From: JAJCYL01 sp963664285
Lineage (GTDB): Bacteria; Bacteroidota; Bacteroidia; Cytophagales; Cyclobacteriaceae
Direction: 5' to 3'
Length of the DNA stretch: 64,000 bases
NCBI GenBank assembly: GCA_963664285.2
Contig: CAXXNX010000025.1
Location: forward strand, 62,001 to 126,000
In this document: one piece after another, positions 17,214 through 26,585 of the stretch
Numbering within the stretch: the first letter of the stretch is position 1
Layout: each line of letters begins with the position of its first letter
Program-made: the position numbers and the translations under genes
The notes under the pieces: model-generated
What the model was told of the DNA's origin: nothing
Databases searched by the model: none
What the model saw: the letters and a program-made list of their open reading frames with translations, nothing else

Positions 17214-18288
17214 AGCTAAGTTCTAATTATAACAGCATTTTGTTTAAATAGCTCATACAGATGATAGGCTTGATCCGTTAATAGCATAGTCAGAAACCAT
17301 TGTTTCAAAGTTGTTTTACTCTCTCTTATTCGGTCAGCATAAGCATACCAATTCAGGTAGTTTTGCAAATATTTGGAACTGACACCATTGAATGGGCGTA
17401 AGAATGTCCTAAGTTGAGTGTGAACATTGTTTACTTTTTGCAGATGGATTGTTTTATCATCTCTATCCACATGATCTTTGGCCAATAGCGCTTTGTGCTT
17501 TATGGAGGGGTTGTCTTTGGCAAAAGCCTTATAAGAAGGGTGCTTATCTGTAATCAAGGTTGCACCGTAGGCCAACTTCCCATCCAATGCCTTTGAAATT
17601 TCTTCTTTGCTCAGCCGTTTTGATGCAACAGCTTTAAGGTACTTCTCCCCCTTGCGTTCAACCGCTGTTACTACCTGGACAACTGTGACCTCTTCCTTTC
17701 CCATATTCCGTATGAAATCGTTTCCCCTCTTTCTTGCTGCCCTATCTAAATTTCGACTGCCCTTGTTGTTAAGTGCCAGTTCCAATTCATCACATTCTAC
17801 TTCCGAGGATAACTGTTCGGGAACAAACTCATTTAGTGAACTCAATATCTTATGCCGCCAGTCGAAGCTTGTCTGGATGCTTATTCCGATTTGTTTTGCT
17901 ATCTTTTTTATCGGCATGCCCTGCTCCATGCAGCGCAGATAAGATTGCCATTTTGATTTAAGCTTGATGTCATACAAAGGTGTCCCTGTTGTTTCACTGT
18001 ACCATCTTTTACATTCATTGCACTGATACATCTGCACACCTTTTTGTCTGCCCCTCTTATATACCTTCTCGCTTGTGCAATTTGGACAGGGTTTCTTCTT
18101 TCTTTTCTCTGCTATTTGTTGTTGAGCGGCAATCAATACTTTGCCTTGTAATTCCTGCTCCTGGAGCAACTCATCCAACAATTCGGTTTGGGAACTTATC
18201 GGCAATTGTGCAAATAAATTTTTGATCTCTTGACTTGATATCATATAGCGAAGATAATAATAATTGCTGTGTTATTTAGAACTTAGCC
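17214..18288 (-). mobile_element. IS1595-family element, copy 1
   Basis: 1075 bp with ends AGCTAAGTTCTAA and (complement) GGCTAAGTTCTAA. Flanked by a perfect 8-bp target repeat CAAAATAC (17206-17213 and 18289-18296), as expected for IS1595. The target includes the last two bases of IS30 copy A, so this insertion is later than that IS30. Confidence 0.95.
17216..18244 (-). CDS. IS1595 family transposase (ISXO2-like)
   Basis: 342 aa. An N-terminal zinc ribbon (KKPCPNCTSEKVYKRG and YQCNECKRWYSETTGTPL) leads to an HTH-like region (GMPIKKIAKQIGISIQTS) and the ISXO2 DDE domain. Acidic candidates are VECDELELALNN, TLITDKHPSYKAF, and a C-terminal Asn/Asp-rich region near YLQNYLNWYAYADRIRE. Both zinc-ribbon Cys pairs are present, so this copy looks functional, in contrast to copy 2. 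The frame covers nearly the whole element. Confidence 0.92.
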   Translation of the reverse strand: MISSQEIKNLFAQLPISSQTELLDELLQEQELQGKVLIAAQQQIAEKRKKKPCPNCTSEKVYKRGRQKGVQMYQCNECKRWYSETTGTPLYDIKLKSKWQSYLRCMEQGMPIKKIAKQIGISIQTSFDWRHKILSSLNEFVPEQLSSEVECDELELALNNKGSRNLDRAARKRGNDFIRNMGKEEVTVVQVVTAVERKGEKYLKAVASKRLSKEEISKALDGKLAYGATLITDKHPSYKAFAKDNPSIKHKALLAKDHVDRDDKTIHLQKVNNVHTQLRTFLRPFNGVSSKYLQNYLNWYAYADRIRESKTTLKQWFLTMLLTDQAYHLYELFKQNAVIIRT

Positions 18289-18296
18289 CAAAATAC

Positions 18297-18646
18297 TTAA
18301 TCCAGTTTTAATTGAAATATGATACAAATAGTTGCGTGTACTATTAACAATAATTGTAATCGGTCATTTTCCAACATTGAAAAGCCAGCTACGATTGGAG
18401 CATCAAATGAGGGTCATTTCGAGGATGTCGAATCCGGTCAACCATTTTTTAGCATGGAAGAAAGATCAAAAGAAGTGAGGAACAGTACCAAAAGAAGTGA
18501 GGAACAGTACCAAAAGAAGTGAGGAACAGTACCAAAAGAAGTGAGGAACAGTACCAAAAGAAGTTAAGGACCTTAAAGATATTTTAGAAACAGCAAAAAT
18601 TTAGAAAGAGTTCCATTACTTCGTTACAATTATTACGAAGTAAGAA
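18297..18646. other. Intergenic stretch with tandem repeats, no clear gene
   Basis: Between IS1595 copy 1 and moaA. A short plus-strand frame (18319-18522) reads partly like protein (GHFEDVESGQPFFSMEERSK) but ends in the 22-bp repeat array, and I do not accept it as a gene; it may be a remnant. The array at 18467-18565 is the only ordered feature. Confidence 0.5.
18467..18565. repeat. 22-bp tandem repeat array, four full units
   Basis: Unit CAAAAGAAGTGAGGAACAG + TAC, identical at 18467, 18489, 18511 and 18533, with a partial fifth unit from 18555. No spacers between units, so it is not a CRISPR array. Such arrays change length readily by slippage. Confidence 0.9.
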
Positions 18647-19651
18647 TTATCCACCAATGGTAGACATTGATTCAGTAACGCCTGAGCTGGATGATCTTCT
18701 CTTTTCTGCTTCAAAACCATCTTTTGCCCGTGAAGCAAATGCCCCTAAAAATTTGCTCTTAATTTCTTCATCACTCACACCAGAGCGAATGTAGTCTCTG
18801 AAATCAAAAACCCCATCATCATAGAGACAGGTTTTTAGTTGACCCTGAGCGGTGAGTCGAATGCGATTGCAAGATCCACAGAACGTTCTGGTAAATGCAG
18901 CAATTACACCAATTTGCCCTTTAAAGCCTGGAACCTGGTAGCCATAAGAAGTAGAATTGGGCGGATCATCTAATCTTTCCAATGCCGGATAAGTTCCCTT
19001 TATATGATCGATGATCCTCTCATGATTCCAAACTAATTTCGGATAATGCATACCCTCTCCGTTGAAGGGCATTTCCTCAATAAACCTCACATCCACCGGG
19101 TGATCTTTTGTCAAGTTGACCAAAGGGATAAGGTCTTCGATATTCTGCCCTTCTATTACGACGGCATTGATCTTCACTGGAATCCCATAATCCAGGAGTT
19201 GGTGAAAGGTGTCTACTACTTTTTCAAATTCGTCCCTCCTGGTGATCTTAAAAAATCTCTCCTTATCAAAAGTATCAAGGCTCAGATTAACCGATTTAAT
19301 GCCGACTTTGGCAAAATATTTTATGTATTTACCCGTCAGTACGCCATTGGTGGTCAGGTTAATACTGTCAATACCGGGTATACCGTGGAGGTTTCCAATG
19401 AAATCCATCAGGTCATTTCTGACAAAAGGCTCACCACCGGTGATACGTACTTTGGAAATCCCCAATTCCGCGAGGTTTCCACACAATCGAAGCATTTCTT
19501 CATATGTCAGGAGCTCTTTTTTTGGAACGTACTTGATCCCTTCTTCCGGCATGCAGTAAAAACAACGGAGATTGCACCGATCCGTCACTGCCAGACGTAG
19601 ATAGTTCATCGGTCTTCCGTGATTATCGTATATGGTATTAACCTTATTCAC
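18647..19651 (-). CDS. moaA: GTP 3',8-cyclase MoaA (molybdenum cofactor)
   Basis: 334 aa. N-terminal radical-SAM cluster motif CNLRCFYC (within RLAVTDRCNLRCFYCMPEEG), GGEPFVR, and the second 4Fe-4S cluster near CGSCNRIRLTAQGQLKTC with TCLYDDG. The protein ends in Gly-Gly (SMSTIGG), which is needed for MoaA activity. It converts GTP into 3',8-cyclo-GTP, the first step of molybdopterin synthesis, with MoaC. No other moa genes are adjacent. The start at 19651 (MNKVNTIYDNHGRPMNYLRL) fits family lengths. The frame is intact. Confidence 0.95.
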   Translation of the reverse strand: MNKVNTIYDNHGRPMNYLRLAVTDRCNLRCFYCMPEEGIKYVPKKELLTYEEMLRLCGNLAELGISKVRITGGEPFVRNDLMDFIGNLHGIPGIDSINLTTNGVLTGKYIKYFAKVGIKSVNLSLDTFDKERFFKITRRDEFEKVVDTFHQLLDYGIPVKINAVVIEGQNIEDLIPLVNLTKDHPVDVRFIEEMPFNGEGMHYPKLVWNHERIIDHIKGTYPALERLDDPPNSTSYGYQVPGFKGQIGVIAAFTRTFCGSCNRIRLTAQGQLKTCLYDDGVFDFRDYIRSGVSDEEIKSKFLGAFASRAKDGFEAEKRRSSSSGVTESMSTIGG

Positions 19652-19755
19652 TGATCTGCAACTTGATTTACATACGTAGTAAACAATTTTAAGATATCAA
19701 AGTTATAGCTAATCAATATTTCCCCATACAGCTTGCGAAGAGGATTCCCTTTGTT

Positions 19756-20316
19756 TCATTCATACTTATAGCCTCCAGGCTCATTTTCCAAATCTACGCC
19801 TAAAGACAAAACTATCCGATTGACGAAATTAAAATAAGCTATAATCAGCGTAGCATCTAAAATAGCCCTGTCCTCTATTCCCAATCCCTTCAAAGGTTCA
19901 ACCATAATCCTCTCATTAGCCAAACCAGGATTTTTAGTGAGCTTCCAGGCATAATCACATAGCACATTATCAATATCATTCAATTCTGCTCTTCTATAAT
20001 CATCTTTCAGTCGATTAGCCCGGTTATCATCTTTCCAAAAATTATTAACCGCTTCAATATGATGAATTTGGCAATATTTACAATCGTTTGCGCTCGATAC
20101 TACTACTCCAATCATTTCTCTCTGCACTCTTTTAAGTGGAGATTTTCCAAACATTATGGTCATGTAAAGATTCATATGATCGGTGATGGATTTTGGATTT
20201 AGGCTTTGGATTTTGTGAACCTCTGCAATCTTTCCACGACTGATTACCAGACCTTCATAAATCTCCTTTAATTCTCCAGTAGCATTCCCGGGTTGAATGA
20301 CTTCGATATGTGACAA
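19756..20316 (-). CDS. Carboxymuconolactone decarboxylase/AhpD-like peroxidase-related protein
   Basis: 186 aa, helical. The AhpD-type redox motif is SSANDCKYCQIHHIEAVNNF (CxxC with a trailing His), preceded by PLKRVQREMIGVVV and followed by a helical tail ending NFVNRIVLSLGVDL. Family members act as peroxidase-related or thiol-dependent reductases. It is encoded divergently from the PLP enzyme, with 79 bp between. Substrate not predictable. The start at 20316 (MSHIEVIQPGNATGELKEIY) fits the family. Confidence 0.8.
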   Translation of the reverse strand: MSHIEVIQPGNATGELKEIYEGLVISRGKIAEVHKIQSLNPKSITDHMNLYMTIMFGKSPLKRVQREMIGVVVSSANDCKYCQIHHIEAVNNFWKDDNRANRLKDDYRRAELNDIDNVLCDYAWKLTKNPGLANERIMVEPLKGLGIEDRAILDATLIIAYFNFVNRIVLSLGVDLENEPGGYKYE

Positions 20317-20395
20317 CTCAATATTTAATAATAAACGCCTTCGAAGATAACTAGTGAGTTGTACTATTCTTTGCCTTTAGAGTAATATTGAGACT

Positions 20396-21316
20396 ATGTT
20401 ACCCGATGAATCGAAATCGATCGTTCAGGAAATAAGTGACCCGCTCCTGCATCAGAAAAAAGTGCAGCTTCTGATAAAAAGAGATGATCTCATCCATCCT
20501 GAAATTTCAGGTAATAAATGGAGGAAGCTTAAATACAACCTTGAGGAGGCAAAGAAATTGGGACATACCACATTACTCACTTTTGGAGGGGCTTTTTCTA
20601 ATCACATTCTAGCCCTGGCAAGTGCGGGACAAGAATTTGGATTTAAAACAATTGGAGTAATCCGGGGAGAGATGAACAGTCGGTCTAACCCTACTCTGAG
20701 CCTTGCTATTGAAAAGGGCATACAACTTCATTTTGTTTCCCGTGAAGATTATCGGAGAAAAAGTGAAGTTTCCTTCCTGGAAGACCTAAAACATAAATGG
20801 GGTAAATTCTACCTGATTCCTGAAGGAGGAAGTAATTGCTATGCTATAAAAGGGTGCCAGGAGATAGTCAGTACAATAAATGAACCTTATGATACCTTCT
20901 GTTGCAGTGTCGGAACCGGTGGGACTATTGCTGGGATCATATCCTCAATCCGGAGTGATAAAAAGGTCATTGGGTTTTCCGCATTGAAGGGTGATTTTCT
21001 GAAAGATGAAATAGCGATCTTAACCAAAATATGTGATGAAAAGGTTAAAACTCAGTGGGAAATCAACCATGACTATCACTTTGGGGGATATGCAAGGTTT
21101 GATGATTCTCTGATTGGTTTCATTAATAATTTTTACCAAAAACATGGCATCCGACTCGATCCAATCTATACCGGCAAGCTATTTTTCGGTTTATTCGATT
21201 TAATACAGAAAGATTATTTCATGACAGGATCTACGGTCTTAGCGCTACATACCGGTGGATTGCAGGGCATCAGGGGTTTTAATATATTGCATGACCAGGC
21301 CATTATTTTCCAATAA
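20396..21316 (+). CDS. PLP-dependent D-cysteine desulfhydrase / ACC deaminase family protein
   Basis: 306 aa, fold-type II PLP enzyme. The PLP lysine lies in IHPEISGNKWRKLKYN and the phosphate loop is CSVGTGGTIAGII. GAFSNHILALASAGQEFGF fits the family's substrate-binding stretch, and LALHTGGLQGIRGF is the C-terminal motif. Members either open the 1-aminocyclopropane-1-carboxylate ring or release sulfide from D-cysteine; sequence alone does not separate them. Orientation is divergent from the peroxidase-like gene. Next on the right is IS1595 copy 2. Confidence 0.82.
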   Translation: MLPDESKSIVQEISDPLLHQKKVQLLIKRDDLIHPEISGNKWRKLKYNLEEAKKLGHTTLLTFGGAFSNHILALASAGQEFGFKTIGVIRGEMNSRSNPTLSLAIEKGIQLHFVSREDYRRKSEVSFLEDLKHKWGKFYLIPEGGSNCYAIKGCQEIVSTINEPYDTFCCSVGTGGTIAGIISSIRSDKKVIGFSALKGDFLKDEIAILTKICDEKVKTQWEINHDYHFGGYARFDDSLIGFINNFYQKHGIRLDPIYTGKLFFGLFDLIQKDYFMTGSTVLALHTGGLQGIRGFNILHDQAIIFQ

Positions 21317-21350
21317 AATAAATAGAACACTTTGTCGTATAGAATATTAA

Positions 21351-21446
21351 CTATTTACTTTGACACGGTTGCACTCTGCTAATGGTTTGAAGAAGCTTTA
21401 TTTTAATCGCCTCGTATTCTTTCTTTTTCTGATAGGATTGGTCTCT
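21351..21446 (-). pseudogene. Short coding remnant cut by IS1595 copy 2
   Basis: A minus-strand frame reads RDQSYQKKKEYEAIKIKLLQ then TISRVQPCQSK and a stop at 21351. Its upstream end is the target site of IS1595 copy 2, and a stop is found just beyond the IS when the 8-bp repeat is collapsed. It looks like the tail of a basic helical protein; no family recognised. Confidence 0.3.
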
Positions 21447-21448
21447 TG

Positions 21449-22523
21449 AGCTAAGTTCTAATTATAACAGCATTTTGTTTAAATAGCTCATACAGATGAT
21501 AGGCTTGATCCGTTAATAGCATAGTCAGAAACCATTGTTTCAAAGTTGTTTTACTCTCTCTTATTCGGTCAGCATAAGCATACCAATTCAGGTAGTTTTG
21601 CAAATATTTGGAACTGACACCATTGAATGGGCGTAAGAATGTCCTAAGTTGAGTGTGAACATTGTTTACTTTTTGCAGATGGATTGTTTTATCATCTCTA
21701 TCCACATGATCTTTGGCCAATAGCGCTTTGTGCTTTATGGAGGGGTTGTCTTTGGCAAAAGCCTTATAAGAAGGGTGCTTATCTGTAATCAAGGTTGCAC
21801 CGTAGGCCAACTTCCCATCCAATGCCTTTGAAATTTCTTCTTTGCTCAGCCGTTTTGATGCAACAGCTTTAAGGTACTTCTCCCCCTTGCGTTCAACCGC
21901 TGTTACTACCTGGACAACTGTGACCTCTTCCTTTCCCATATTCCGTATGAAATCGTTTCCCCTCTTTCTTGCTGCCCTATCTAAATTTCGACTGCCCTTG
22001 TTGTTAAGTGCCAGTTCCAATTCATCACATTCTACTTCCGAGGATAACTGTTCGGGAACAAACTCATTTAGTGAACTCAATATCTTATGCCGCCAGTCGA
22101 AGCTTGTCTGGATGCTTATTCCGATTTGTTTTGCTATCTTTTTTATTGGCATGCCCTGCTCCATGCAGCGCAGATAAGATTGCCATTTTGATTTAAGCTT
22201 GATGTCATACAAAGGTGTCCCTGTTGTTTCACTGTACCATCTTTTACATTCATTGCGCTGATACATCTGCACACCTTTTTGTCTGCCCCTCTTATATACC
22301 TTCTCGCTTGTGCAATTTGGACAGGGTTTCTTCTTTCTTTTCTCTGCTATTTGTTGTTGAGCGGCAATCAATACTTTGCCTTGTAATTCCTGCTCCTGGA
22401 GCAACTCATCCAACAATTCGGTTTGGGAACTTATCGGCAATTGTGCAAATAAATTTTTGATCTCTTGACTTGATATCATATAGCAAAGATAATAATAATT
22501 GCTGTGTTATTTAGAACTTAGCC
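21449..22523 (-). mobile_element. IS1595-family element, copy 2
   Basis: 1075 bp, nearly identical to copy 1, with perfect 8-bp target repeats GTCTCTTG (21441-21448 and 22524-22531). Same terminal sequences (AGCTAAGTTCTAA/GGCTAAGTTCTAA). Confidence 0.95.
21451..22479 (-). CDS. IS1595 family transposase, zinc-ribbon Cys replaced
   Basis: 342 aa, almost identical to the protein at 17216-18244, including the DDE region. The visible difference is in the zinc ribbon: YQRNECKRW here against YQCNECKRW in copy 1, from one base change (TGC to CGC). This removes one of four metal-binding Cys residues and may impair DNA binding. The frame is otherwise complete. Confidence 0.88.
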   Translation of the reverse strand: MISSQEIKNLFAQLPISSQTELLDELLQEQELQGKVLIAAQQQIAEKRKKKPCPNCTSEKVYKRGRQKGVQMYQRNECKRWYSETTGTPLYDIKLKSKWQSYLRCMEQGMPIKKIAKQIGISIQTSFDWRHKILSSLNEFVPEQLSSEVECDELELALNNKGSRNLDRAARKRGNDFIRNMGKEEVTVVQVVTAVERKGEKYLKAVASKRLSKEEISKALDGKLAYGATLITDKHPSYKAFAKDNPSIKHKALLAKDHVDRDDKTIHLQKVNNVHTQLRTFLRPFNGVSSKYLQNYLNWYAYADRIRESKTTLKQWFLTMLLTDQAYHLYELFKQNAVIIRT

Positions 22524-22531
22524 GTCTCTTG

Positions 22532-22686
22532 TAACCTAGGGGAACTAGAGTTTGATGGGTTAGAACCTGTTATATATGAAGCACAAGTGCTGTAGCGATG
22601 GCTGAAGCCAATTACTCGCTAACAGACCTGATCCTTGGAGTGAAAGACAATAGTTTATCAATCACGGAAGCTCCCAATGGCTTACT
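22532..22686 (+). pseudogene. Coding-like remnant between IS1595 copy 2 and the ISNCY-like element
   Basis: Plus-strand frames look coding but broken: NLGELEFDGLEPVIYEAQVL ends in a stop, then a second frame continues AMAEANYSLTDLILGVKDNS and SLSITEAPNGLL up to the next IS end at 22687. Perhaps one gene with a shift near 22594. No family recognised and no start seen. Confidence 0.3.
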
Positions 22687-24711
22687 TAGTGTCTGTATGA
22701 AAACAGGCTAATATGCTGATTATCCATCATATTCGTATTTTTTCCATCAAATCAGCGCTGAATTATTCTCGAATCTGATTCAGTAGAATTATCAAATTCA
22801 CAAATATTATCAAGAACAGTTGCGTTGTAGCCTGTTAATTGGCCATTTGAAGGTTTTCCATTCAAAAACCCCAAAGAATTCACTTTGAGATTCGCAGGCT
22901 TTTTGGTCTGTCGGGGAGTAAAATCCCTGTCCTTTTTTTGTTCATTCAGTGTAGAAAAGAAACGATTTTTTCGGTTGGTTTATCAGGATTAATCATTATA
23001 TTGCATATAACCGATATAAATACAAACCATGAGGAAATCCTTCCAGCCCCAACTTACCCTGGGATGCACACCCATCGAGCAAGTAGAGGCTCCGGTGAAA
23101 ACTAAAAGCCACTTAGCTGCCCTGGCAGCCGCCCTTCAATATATCTATGTCCAACCTGAATGGAACCAGCGTATTTTTGAATTACTTTCTTCCAAACTCA
23201 TTGAGGGAAAGAAAAAGACGGGCCGTGAGGGTATGAGTCTGTGGGAGGTCTTCGTATTGGCCCAGGTGCGCCTGTGCATGAACATCTCTTACGATGAGTT
23301 ACACCATATCTCCAATTACGACACGTTGGTACGGGGCATTATGGGGGTGCTACCTACCGACTACTCTGTGGGCAAACAGTATAAGTACCAGAACATTTAT
23401 GACAATGTGACCTTGCTGGACGATGAACTGCTCATCGGCATCAATGATGTAATCGTAGCAGCAGGTCACCAGGTGTTTAAAAAAAAAGGAAAAACCGGAG
23501 GGGAGGAAGTTGCCTTGCGTTGCAAGACCGATAGTTTCGTGGTAGAAACCGACACCCACTTTCCTACCGACTACAACCTGCTATGGGACAGTGCCAGAAA
23601 GTGTATAGATGTAGCTGATTTATTGGTCTCAAAAAGGTATTTTACTGGCTGGCGTAAGTCCGGGGATTGGCGCAGATCCCTCAAAAGGCTGATGCGCAGC
23701 GTGGGCAGGACCACCGGCTCAGGAGGAAAAAACAAAGAGGAGCGGGTAGAGCAGGCTGCCACTTCCTATCTGACTAAAGCCCGTGCTTTGAGCAAGAAAG
23801 TGGGCCAAATGTTGGAAAAACATCAGGGAAACTCTATCGAGGAGTTCGCAGCCCTGATGGCATTGACCTATTATCTTGAGATGTTGGAAAAGCACATCGA
23901 GTTGCTCGACAGGCGGTTGATCAGAGCAGAGACCATTCCCCATGCCGAAAAAGTCTTTTCCATCTTTCAACCTTATGCCGAAATGATCAAAAAAGGCAAA
24001 CTGCACCCCAATGTGGAGATCGGTAAGAATCTGGCCATCACTTCGGATCAATACCATTTACTCATAGACTGGCAAATAGCTGAAAAACAAACCGACAACC
24101 AACTTACCCTATCAATTGCCCGGCGTATCGCTGAGAAATACCCCATCCAAAGCCTGAGCACCGACAAGGGGTTTTCCGATAAAGAGGATAAAGCAACTCT
24201 GCAAACCTTCATCCCAGAAGTGATCATGCCTAAAAAGGGTAGGTTAAACAAAGAAGAAAAAGCCATCGAATCAGCGCCAGCCTTCAAAAGGTTGAAAAAC
24301 AAGCATTCTGCTATCGAATCCAACATTAATGAGCTGGAACACCGGGATTGGACCGATGCCCGAACCGTACCCGCAAAACTTTCAATAGCTACATCGGGTT
24401 GGCCATTACTGCCTACAACCTTCACAAGATCGGGCGTAAACTCCAGGCTGACCGTCTGGCCGCCCAGCAGCAAGCCAATTGCCAGAAACAAGCAGCTTAA
24501 TCACCTTTTAGCTGTTTAATAAGGATTAGGCACTGGCAGAAGTGCGTCCTGGCCAGGCTAAAACCCGGCTATTTTTATCAAAACCATCAAAAACAATGAA
24601 TAAAAGCAAAGTCACCCTTTATTAGTCAGCAAGGTGAGTGATTTTTTCATTGTTCCATTTTAAGCAATATTTTAATACGACCTAAAACTCGCTGTTTTCT
24701 TAGAGACACTA
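22687..24711 (+). mobile_element. ISNCY-like element, probable parent of the 164-bp MITE
   Basis: The left end TAGTGTCTGTATGAAAACAG (22687-22706) matches the complement of the right end TAGTGTCTCTAAGAAAACAG (24692-24711) at 18 of 20 positions, giving a 2025-bp element around one transposase frame. No clear target duplication was seen. Between the left end and the ORF (22707-23028) are non-coding sequence and a likely transposase promoter region. The same terminal sequence defines the two 164-bp MITEs (25027-25190, 35679-35842). Confidence 0.75.
23029..24500 (+). pseudogene. ISNCY/IS4-like DDE transposase with C-terminal frameshift
   Basis: Starts MRKSFQPQLTLGCTPIEQVE. DDE candidates are VETDTHFPTDYNLLWDSARK (D), LSTDKGFSDKEDK (D) and ESNINELEHRD (E). 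After NELEHR the frame goes wrong; the other frame gives LDRCPNRTRKTFNSYIGLAI and TAYNLHKIGRKLQADRLAAQ to a stop at 24500, the expected C-terminus. A one-base indel near 24343-24350 joins them. In the uncorrected frame translation runs to 24519. If the shift is real, this copy is inactive and its MITEs would need another source. Confidence 0.75.
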
Positions 24712-24856
24712 AATAGATGAAGTATCCAAGCAGAAAATTATCTTTTAGTAGTCTAGATATCTTTGGCTATCCTGATTTAGCTAAGAAATATATAATTCAT
24801 GATCGACCAATAATTGCTTCAGATGGTACTACGTATTTTCTAATAACCAAAAAATT

Positions 24857-24945
24857 AATCACACCCATTTACCATTCCCTCCCCCTCCCCTCTTATCCAA
24901 AATGGCAAAAGCGTGTTCTATCAGTACCTTGAATTGAAAATTAGA
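24857..24945. repeat. Island palindromic repeat, type-1 copy a
   Basis: Consensus type-1 unit: ACACCCATTTGCCATTCCCTC, a pyrimidine-rich loop, CCAAAATGGCAAAAGCG, then TGTTCTAT and ACCAAGAATTGA. Arms here are ACACCCATTTACCATT and AATGGCAAAAGCGTGT. It lies between genes, directly before the type-2 unit. Confidence 0.75.
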
Positions 24946-25015
24946 TAAGTTCTAAGCCGCACACATTTACCATTCGCTTAGAACCTGGCTAAAATGGCAA
25001 AAGAGGTGCTCTGTT
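24946..25015. repeat. Island palindromic repeat, type-2 copy b, interleaved stems
   Basis: Two stem pairs interleave: GTTCTAAGC (24949-24957) with GCTTAGAAC (24976-24984), perfect over 9 bp, and CACATTTACCATT (24962-24974) with AATGGCAAAAGAGGTG (24993-25008), imperfect. The order A-B-A'-B' means both cannot form as simple hairpins; a transcript would form a pseudoknot or switch. Confidence 0.7.
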
Positions 25016-25026
25016 TTTGCTTAATT

Positions 25027-25190
25027 AGTGTCTCTAAGAAAACACACCTAAATTAAAAATTATTCTTATGGTCGATCTTTCCATTTTTTCTAATCGATTG
25101 ATACTCAGGTATTAACTCATAGAAAGAAAATGAAAATCTCATCCATAATAATTCATTTTATAAAAAAAGGGCTGTTTTCTTAGAGACACT
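25027..25190 (+). mobile_element. 164-bp MITE, copy 1
   Basis: Terminal inverted repeats AGTGTCTCTAAGAAAACA at both ends, flanked by 4-bp target repeats AATT (25023-25026 and 25191-25194). AT-rich interior with no ORF. It is inserted right at the stop codon of the helical protein pseudogene (25193). It matches copy 2 (inverted) at 163 of 164 positions by eye. Ends match those of the ISNCY-like element. Confidence 0.9.
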
Positions 25191-25192
25191 AA

Positions 25193-26461
25193 TTAATCTG
25201 CAATGAGTGGCAACCGGCAATTAGACGGAATACCTAAATGTTTTCTCAGATTGGTGTCTAAGTCAATTAACGAAGTTACAGTCTCAGAACTGTTCATTTG
25301 AAAGTCCCCGTTTTCGTCCTTAAAAATGAATCTTGGTAAGTTGAGCTTAAATACATTATTCTCCATACTTGAGAACTTCATAAATTGTAAAAGGCCAAGG
25401 ATTTTGGACGGCCGCTGCTTTATTACCCACTCAGAAATCCATTCTACATCATCAATTATTCCTAAAATCACGGATATAGCTTTTTTTATATCCTCCGCCA
25501 AATCATATTTTCAAATTGTGTCAAAATCTTGCCGTTCCAGATCACCCCACAATGCCATCAATTTCCCTATTGAATTAGCTCTCATGGCATAGTTAGATGC
25601 ACCTACTTTTTTGAATTTGGTTTCAGCATCTTGAGCTGATTTAGCTCCATTTACTATATTACCAGTATTCCACCATGCATGGGCGTCTATTACGTCAATC
25701 AGAGCATTTGCAAATAAGTAATCGTTTTCAAATACGATTTCATAAGGGTATTCGATAGTGGCTTGACCGATCATTGCATTACAAACACTTTTTGCATACA
25801 AACAATGATGTAGTTCCACACGGTGAGATGAAATTGAAGGATTGTAAAAATCGAATGCACTATCGATGTACTGAGAGGCTTCCTGATATTGTCCCCCATG
25901 ACGCAATAAATTCCCGATTAAAAAGAATCCAGTGCCCACCGAATATGAAATTGAATTGTCATAACTCCCTGACTTCTTAAATTCGCTCAAATTCTTCTTA
26001 AGTGAATTAACGATTTCAATCGAACCTTTCAAATTACCCGACTTTCTAAGATTTTCCATCCGCTCGGCTAAATATAAGTGTTCCAAACTCGTACCCTTTG
26101 CCATAATACATTTGTCTGGTGAGAAGTCATTGGCACTTGATATCCCAGAAAAAAGATTGCTTATGGAAACAAAGTAGTGCGACCAAAGTCGCAATGTCTT
26201 GGGATATTTATCTTCGGATCTTATCCTTGACAAAATCTCTAGACTTTTGCCCTTGTTTGCAGATTCAATCCAAACTCGGCCCTTATCTATCAGCAACTTT
26301 TCCAATCTTAAGAAGTCTGCCGCCCTATCATACTCATTCGCTAATTTCAATTCTTTTGATACATTTCCCGAGTCACTCAGAATCGGCTTACTTACCGAGT
26401 TATTTGAATCGGCTGCGAATCTCCACGCTATTACACGAGTTTGAGACTCTGGTATTGCCAA
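25193..26461 (-). pseudogene. Helical repeat (TPR-like) protein of the 25-29 kb operon, in-frame stop
   Basis: One minus-strand frame contains two segments separated by a single TGA (25511-25513): the first ends LERQDFDTI and the second resumes KYDLAEDIKKAISVILGII, ending CRLPLIAD at 25193. TGG (Trp) to TGA is the simplest explanation. The frame is open upstream to 26590 with coding-like sequence (AATDSFAKLWTQFG) but no ATG; only a TTG at 26461, so the original start seems lost. Mostly helical, with TPR-like stretches (GGQYQEASQYIDSAFDFYNP). It would be about 430-460 aa. Function unknown; last gene of the operon, overlapping the methyltransferase. Confidence 0.6.
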
Positions 26462-26585
26462 TTCCTTTGTTCCTTGTATACTAAAACCTTTGACATTGAT
26501 CCCAAACTGAGTCCACAGCTTGGCAAAAGAATCAGTTGCTGCGCTTATAGTATAGACAGCACTTCTCTTTTCTCTTTTCGCCTTT

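Larger units (their letters stand above)
24712..25022. other. Spacer with palindromic repeats and a short coding-like remnant
   Basis: From 24717 a frame reads MKYPSRKLSFSSLDIFGYPD then LAKKYIIHDRPIIASDG and runs into a palindromic repeat at about 24857, so it may be the front of a lost gene. The rest (24857-25015) is two palindromic repeats. No complete gene is present between 24520 and 25192. Confidence 0.4.

Noticed and set aside
18319..18522. 67-aa plus-strand ORF
   Set aside because: Runs into a tandem repeat array and has no family features; at most a remnant.
18467..18565. CRISPR array
   Set aside because: Units are directly adjacent without spacers and no cas genes are nearby.
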